NCBI RefSeq assembly: GCF_964340395.1
Contig: NC_135564.1
Location: 16,870,957 to 16,934,956, forward strand
Length of the DNA: 64,000 bases
Direction of reading: 5' to 3'
From: Glandiceps talaboti
Taxonomy: Eukaryota > Hemichordata > Enteropneusta > Spengelidae
Of this stretch, positions 57,517-64,000 are shown one piece after another. Position numbers and translations under genes: made by a program. Within the stretch, counting starts at the first letter, position 1; every line of letters begins with the position of its first letter. The notes under the pieces were generated by a model. The model had not been told where the DNA came from and did not search any database. It saw only the letters and a list, made by a program, of their open reading frames with translations.

Positions 57517-59308
57517 AGTTAACTTCAGTTTAGTATGTCAACCTAAAAGACAAATTTTACGAATTGTCGGTCAGAATATCCCTTCTGTGATAGTTTGATG
57601 AAGTATTGATATGTGTACAGGCATCACTGGGGAAAACAGAGGTACATGAAGATTAGACAAAACAGTTCTCATCATCTCCTTTATTTTGTAAATTTAAAAA
57701 AAAAATTAAGGTTGGTGGCTTAATCTAGGGTCGGTCGGGCTACCGGAAATACCCCTTTTATTTTATTTGGCCTGACCATCACTTTCTTTGACTGTTGCTT
57801 CATGACACGTTTAAACTTCGTTGTGGACTGGAAATGACAAATGTCAGTGGAGATTCAACATATGTTTATCACACAAACACTCGTGTATATGCAGTTCTGT
57901 CATTTGGCTAACGTTCATGGACTAGCGCAAGACAGTCTTAAATGTCTCTTGGAACTATTTTTCTCGTTAATTATTTTTTAATATTGTTCCAAAATCGTAA
58001 AGTTTCTTTGTGTTCTCATTAAAATCTGAACCATTAAGTTAATATTTTCTACCGATATGGTTCAAAACTTCCAAAATATTCAGGAAGTCAACAACATGAT
58101 TTGGTTGTGGTAATAAAAAAAATTGTCTGATGCTGGGAATGGATATAAAATTATTGGTAGGGGAAGGTATGTGTTTGGAAAGTGTCCAAGATTGCGACAT
58201 ATACTCATATCATAATTGCTAATCTTTTGGCAACTTTCCAACAGTCAGGTGACTCGTTGTGATGTCCCTCCTCCCCTCTCACAGCAAACACTGGGGTTTT
58301 TTTCTCCATCGTGATGACAATGTCATTTCTTTCTGATCACCAAATACGACACATCGTCACCAAAAGGCAAAACTAATCGTAAGTCTAAATTCCTAGCGTA
58401 CAAATTCGGAGTACAGCCTATCGCGGCTTCTATACGCTTCACGTTTCTGTGTGTCGACTCTCAAATGGACTTTTTTAAATCGTCAGCGAATACCGACTGT
58501 CGTTCCAAAATATCTATATAGTCATATTTAGCTAAGTTTAACTACAATGTTGGTTTTTTTATTTAGTTTATTAACGTGCAAGTTATCAATTTCTTTCAAA
58601 ACCATATACTTATGTGGCAAATGTAATATCTCGTCACAGCGTCATTTCATATCTACTCCTTCAGTGCAACGTATAGCTTGTGTATCTATCTGTCAGCGGT
58701 GCATACGGGCACATAGCTTCGATGAACGGAAGAACATTCCAATATTTAGTTGCGACAACCCGTTAGTATTTTACAGGACTTCAACTCGCTTTTCGGAAAA
58801 AATGACAATAGTCACAGATCGATTCCTGGCAATGTGAGATTATTGAAGTATATTTTAGAGTTGTTGGTGTTTTTTTTATTTCACAATATAACATTTTTAT
58901 TTCAAGGCCGCGGTTACACAAGACGCACTACATTCTCAGTATGACGTACTGTACACTCACTGTCTCAGTTTTCGGAGAGGGTCATGCTATTCGGCGATTA
59001 CTATTATATAAAACAATTTCGTTGGGTTCTTTTTTCGACAGAATTGACAGTCTGAAATAATTTTGTGGATAATGTACATGTAATTCACGAATTTATAACC
59101 CTTCAGTGACAACCGTTACGCGAAATTTGACACTAATTTCGGTACTTGTCTTGTAAATTATCACTTTACGCCACTATTTTGATTTGAATACTTTGCAAAA
59201 GAATTGGTGTTATGATACCTTAATCACCGTTAAAGTAAAGTTTTTTTTATTGATTTTACAAAATAAATCACCATGAACACTGATAGTTTGCGTTACATCA
59301 CAGAACGT
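57517..59308. repeat. 1.8 kb tandem duplication, unit 2
   Basis: Second copy. The junction at 57510-57520 joins GAACGTAG to TTAACTTCAG, whereas the outer end of unit 2 continues GAACGTTGTGGTC into the ordinary arm sequence. Confidence 0.85.
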
Positions 59309-60414
59309 TGTGGTCTATGTCAGGGCACGTGAAAATACTAAGTAAGTACTATTTGCTGCCTGATGCGTTTTGCATTCCGATACGAAACGTTTCATATATT
59401 TGTTGTTAAAAAACACACCACTAGTTCATTGTAAATGCCATTTAGTTTTCTTGAAAGCACTGCTAGAGAGCTATTCGAAATATATTTGTTGATTTCAATG
59501 CTACTGAAGAAAACGTCAGTTATTTTGTAATATTTACACGTGCTTCGTTAATTTGCGAAAATGATGTCGACTTCGGCAGTGTTGTTACATGTATGTGATC
59601 ATCGATCTAATTATAAGCGCTCTCAATACCAGTACATTGAAATTGAAGCTTTCGTATTACCTGATCTTTCATACGAATGCGTGCCATCATAACCTGACAA
59701 TTTCGAAGAAAAGGACGATATTCGATCGCGGACAAGACGATAATTGTCCGAATATTGAGGCAGTGTGTACCTCGTACTTCAGTAGCCTTCATTGACTTTC
59801 GTTGTGGTTTATACTCAAGATTAGTTAGGGTTGATGTGAAAGAAGAAAAAACGATAGACTCGTGTCTATGCAGTTCTGTCATTTGACTAACGTTCATGAA
59901 TATCTCATGGAACTATTTTTGTTGTTAATTATTTTTGAATATTGTCATTAAAATCTTATGTTGTCATTAAAATCTTAACCTGGTCCATTAAACTAATGTA
60001 TTCTGTTTAAAAATCATTTAATTTCCTATATGTTGTTCAAGTCAATATGATTACGAAAAACTCCATTTGTCTGACACTCGGGAATGGATAAAAAATGTAT
60101 TGGTAGGTAAAGGTACGGGTTGGGAAAGTGTCCAAGATTGCGATATATACCCATCATAAATGCTAATTTTTTGGCAAGTTTCCCGTAGCTAAGTGATAAT
60201 TTAAGTTGTGGTGACGTCATACATACAATCAACCAGAGAATGGTAGTTAAAGATCTTTTTTTATTTATGTGATTCATAAGATTCTTTTGACAGGCATGCA
60301 AGACTTTGCTTATCAGTAAACAAGACAAAAAGAAAAAAAAAGACATGCTTCTATGGCGTGATCTACACCATGGTAACGAAATACAATATTATTGGGTATG
60401 CATACTAAAGCCAA

Positions 60415-60490
60415 AGGGAGGCAGCCAATCAAATATATCACATCGCTACCCGTGCGCATCACTTTTGCGCCTTTTCTTTATAATTTAAGT
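60415..60490 (+). promoter_or_regulatory. Candidate promoter of copy C
   Basis: CCAAT at 60425-60429 and TTTATAATTT at 60477-60486, conserved with the same spacing upstream of copy B. A donor-like ATGGG|GTGAGA near 60555 could close a non-coding first exon. Inferred. Confidence 0.35.
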
Positions 60491-60651
60491 TAAGACAGAC
60501 TTAAAGAAATGATCAGTTGGGCCAGTTTCCAGATCAAGTGAAGAACAAGAAAATGGGGTGAGACTTATTAGTATTTTGGAGCAATTGCTCAGACTTCAAC
60601 TTTTTTTACTTACGATATGATTTTCTCTGTGTGCGCGTCTCACCGATGACC

Positions 60652-60903
<252 letters not shown>

Positions 60904-60956
60904 AGTATGTTAAATGATATTTGTCTGTTTTCTCTGTCAGGTTTATAACAATCTTC

Positions 60957-62075
60957 ATGATTGCAATGGTCGTCACTCTGTCAGTCATCACTGATGTCAA
61001 AGGTAAGAAATACAATTATACAAAACTAAAACGGAAATCAGTGTTTCCCAAGGCTTGGCAAACTATAATTATTTCCAACGCTAATATGGTGAGATGTTTA
61101 AATTCTGTGTCTTCTACAGATAGACCACTGCGCGTTTCGCAGTACCCGTATTTTTGTATGCAACGTTTTGATCCATTACACTACTTTGCATTTTGTGTTG
61201 GTGTTTGTTTTTCGTTTCTTTATCTTACTTTATCACTTTAGTATTGGAGAACAAAATAATTATATTCCATTGATACATGATAAACTTATTTGAAGATGGG
61301 AAACCTTTTCCTGGGACAGTGATGAACTTACGCAATATAGTAGGACTTATACAACCATTAAACACGTAACATTTTTACTTACAGTGACGAACGCTCAGAC
61401 GACCCCTATGAGTAATGGTGGTGATGGTGGTGATGGTGGTGATGGTGGTGGTGATGATGGTGGTGATGGTGGTGATGGTGGTGGTGATGATGGTGGTGAT
61501 GGTGGTGATGGTGGTGATGGTGGCTCGCAATCTACCTCCGGTAATAACAATGGCGATGGGGCTACCAGCAACACTGACTCTGCTACCACAGAATCAAAGG
61601 GTAAGAATAAATTCTGATCATACACGAGTTTTGATTAAATGCTACAAAAAATAGTTTTTTAAAAAAAAAACGTTACCACAATTTAATGACACATAGTATG
61701 AAACAAGTATTATTTTGATTCTCCTTACTACTAACTCGAAAGCGAAGAATAAACACAGTAAACATTAATTTAACTTGTTATCATCTCAGTTTTATTTGTT
61801 TCATGTATACTTATTATGGTTTACTCAGTTTTATTGTGTCGTTATTCTCGTGTAACCCACTCCTAACAAACTTTTACCATTCGAATAGAAATATTTAAAT
61901 TCAATGCTAAAGGTTCGGACAGAACAAGAATCTCAATACAAAATCAAAACTTTATATACAGAATCATTTTAGCCATTTGGAACACATCTCCCTAGGTGAT
62001 TTCAATATTTTAACTTGTATCAATTTTTTTTCAGGCAAAGTGTTTGTCCTTACATTCTTCCAAGACAGCGTATGA
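60957..62075 (+). CDS. Copy C of the small Ser/Thr/Gly-rich gene family, about 100 residues
   Basis: Three exons: 60957-61002, 61385-61600 and 62035-62075 (303 bp in all, phases 1 and 1). The first gives [16 protein letters not shown], a short signal-peptide-like leader. The exon starts upstream at acceptor CTCTGTCAG, so an internal-exon reading with FITIF ahead of it is possible. The second is an Asp-Gly repeat encoded by (GGTGAT)n and then a Ser/Thr/Asn-rich stretch ending TTESKG. The third ends FVLTFFQDSV. The third exon region is also open in another frame (LLSTLIFIIILLFLAPGLPF), which looks like a membrane helix but does not match the donor phase. A secreted acidic or mucin-like peptide is a guess. 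Confidence 0.4.
61410..61525. repeat. (GGTGAT)n repeat inside a coding exon of copy C
   Basis: Hexamer-based repeat giving Gly-Gly-Asp residues. Copies A and B have only one or two units here, so the expansion is specific to copy C. Confidence 0.92.
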
Positions 62076-62539
62076 AGTGTTATGTGGTTTATTATCAACC
62101 CTTATATTCATAATAATCTTATTGTTTCTAGCCCCTGGCTTGCCGTTCTGTCCCTTCCTTGTCGCCGTAATGGTTCCGGCTGCCATACTGATAGGGAAAA
62201 TGTGAAATCTATCAATCTGAAGTAAGTATTCGATCATAAATATATTGAAAGTCAATAGATTTTAGGAGTTGGAGTCTCCGTTTAAACTGGAAATATAACA
62301 TGAACTGTACACGTTTAATTTTATCAGCAGCCATTTTCGAGTTTATCGCATCAAATGCATCGAATAATTTGCTGTATTAAATCACCGAGTAATTCACAAT
62401 TCTAAACAACAACAACAACAACAACAAAAACAACAACAACAACAACTGTAGCATGCACGGTGGAGACATATATGCAACTTTTTTAACATTATAAGTAAAT
62501 GGTATGATTTTTTCGAGACGTCAACATCACATTTTCGTT

Positions 62540-62765
62540 CTTTTTTTTACAGAATTAACTTCAATACCTGGTGGAAAACAAAACACTCAAGATCTTCGTA
62601 GTACATCATCAGAAAACGTCCCGACTTTCGTAGTACATCTTCAAGCTAAAGAAAACTTCCCGTCTTTGAAATTCGTGAAGAATTTGACATCACTCTGGAA
62701 TTGCTTGATCTTCACTGCAAATAAGACTTGTTCGATTGAGGCCACTTCAGGTCTGTTTTTATAGC
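62540..62765 (+). other. Conserved downstream exon-like segment of copy C
   Basis: Preceded by a T-tract acceptor TTTTTTTTTACAG that is conserved in copies A (near 3390) and B (near 9440). Open in phase 1 as ELTSIPGGKQNTQDLRSTSS to a stop at 62765. A strong donor CTGAA|GTAAGT near 62220, conserved in all three copies, could feed it. The start of the matching upstream exon is unclear, so it may belong to an alternative transcript with the membrane-helix frame. Confidence 0.35.
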
Positions 62766-64000
62766 CTTCCCCTTGATACGAGGGGTTTTTAGATTATATT
62801 TCAAAGCACGAGTTTAGTCTAGAAAACAGTCTACAATATCTTTATTTCAATATATCAGAAGCTAAAAGCCATCTCCACACTTTTGATAGTGTATGCTTCT
62901 TGTGTTAGTTTACCCCTGCAAACTCTACTAGTACAGTTATGCCTTACAGAAATCACCAGTAAAACATAAGTTCCACAACTTTTAACTATTTAAGTTTAAC
63001 ACTTTTACATAAGATTTTCTAACAGGTATTGAAATTATACATTAACCTGTAATAGTATTCTTATTATAGGTTTTGACTTGACTTCTTACTCGGTTTGTAT
63101 AGTATTCAAATTGTTAAAATCTGACAATGAAAGTATAGCATATATCTACGACTTGATACCATGATAGCTAGTGTCTATCTATGACCGGTACTATAGACGA
63201 TGGGATACGAGGTATGTTGTATAATATTGTATATAGGATATCCCGAATTCTGATGACGCTGTACCCCGAGATTTACACTGGCTTGACCATTTTATTCTGC
63301 TTCGGTTGGTGAGCTCAAGTTAATCGTAACGGCCAAAGTAAAATTCACTTCTGAAAACAATCATTTTGTAATTGAATTTGTTTAAAAATGAAACGGCAAA
63401 GAAAAAACTGCCATCGCACGCGCAAGGATAACACAAAAAGTGTTTTCCTTGCCATATTAGAATTGTTTGTTTAAAGTTTTATTTTGTTTGACGGAAACAA
63501 AAATGTTGATGATACATTTTATTGGTCGTTTTTTCTTCTCATTGTAATAAGCCAAATTTCAAAAATTGACCTTTTCAGTTATTGCTCATATTGTTTGACC
63601 CCCCCCCCCCTCCCCGACCCCACATCTGATCTAATTTGAACTCAGTTTCCTTGGGGAATATATTCAGACGTACTGTTACATCCCATGACGTCACTTCCGA
63701 CTTGCCATGCCATAGATAATGCTTGCTATCAATGTCATATTCTTAGTTGTACCTAACTATAGTCTGGTATCTGATATCAGAGACAAAAAGTTATCGTTCA
63801 GTGTGTCTCATTCTCTGTAAAACGTGTCTTACAATAACAAAACCTCACCGAAAGAAATAACTTGGATATTCAATTTCATCTAAATGTATGCCGACATCTG
63901 AGTGTTATTGTTACCATTATGAAAGTAGATTAAGTTCACCATTTATAAAGTATCAATTTATTGATAGAAAATTGTTGGTGTACTTACAATTGTTTGTGTA

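Larger units (their letters stand above)
52740..59800. repeat. Inverted relatives of the 12.1-16.5 kb blocks
   Basis: Three related units in inverted orientation to 12100-16460. The frame starting MLVFLFSLL near 56755 and 58547 belongs to this block and is disrupted in the other copies, so it is not called as a gene. Confidence 0.75.

Overview
This is eukaryotic, clearly metazoan, nuclear DNA. Coding sequence is split by GT-AG introns, intergenic DNA is AT-rich and crowded with microsatellites, and there are tRNA-derived SINEs, decayed LINE reverse-transcriptase pieces and terminal-inverted-repeat DNA transposons. One gene encodes an EMI plus EGF-module plus transmembrane receptor of the MEGF/Draper/CED-1 type, which is an animal architecture. 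I suspect a marine invertebrate, but nothing in the window fixes the phylum.

The dominant structure is a very large, decayed inverted duplication. A left arm (about 1-22930) is repeated in opposite orientation as a right arm (about 40465 to past 64000). The arms surround a spacer of about 17.5 kb that holds the two best genes. The arms differ by indels: a 5 kb TIR transposon (41327-46296), a LINE 3' fragment (50363-51145) and a 1.27 kb TIR element (53818-55088) are only on the right. A block at 18803-19513 is only on the left. Further duplications sit inside the arms: two tandem units of about 6 kb (A from before base 1 to 6595, B from 6596 to about 12100), blocks of about 2.4 kb at 12100-16460, and a recent 1.8 kb tandem duplication at 55708-59308.

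Spacer genes. (1) 33579-39875 (+): nine exons, 466 residues. It has a signal peptide, a split EMI domain, four EGF-like exons, one transmembrane exon and a tail with a duplicated tyrosine-containing block. (2) 28252-30945 (-): four exons, 295 residues, an unrecognised protein with an acidic N-terminus, a lysine-rich C-terminal third and a cysteine-rich C-terminus. Its promoter and first exon are duplicated on the far side of the gene (24920-27020), where the start codon and splice donor have been lost.

Arm genes. Units A and B (minus strand) and the inverted copy C (60957-62075, plus strand) carry a small three-exon gene. It has a short hydrophobic leader, a Ser/Thr/Gly/Asp-rich middle exon and a short last exon. 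Copy C is intact by my reading, copy A has lost a splice donor, and copy B has lost an acceptor. The remainder is repeats and non-coding sequence in which I see no gene. Most long open frames in the window are microsatellite translations.
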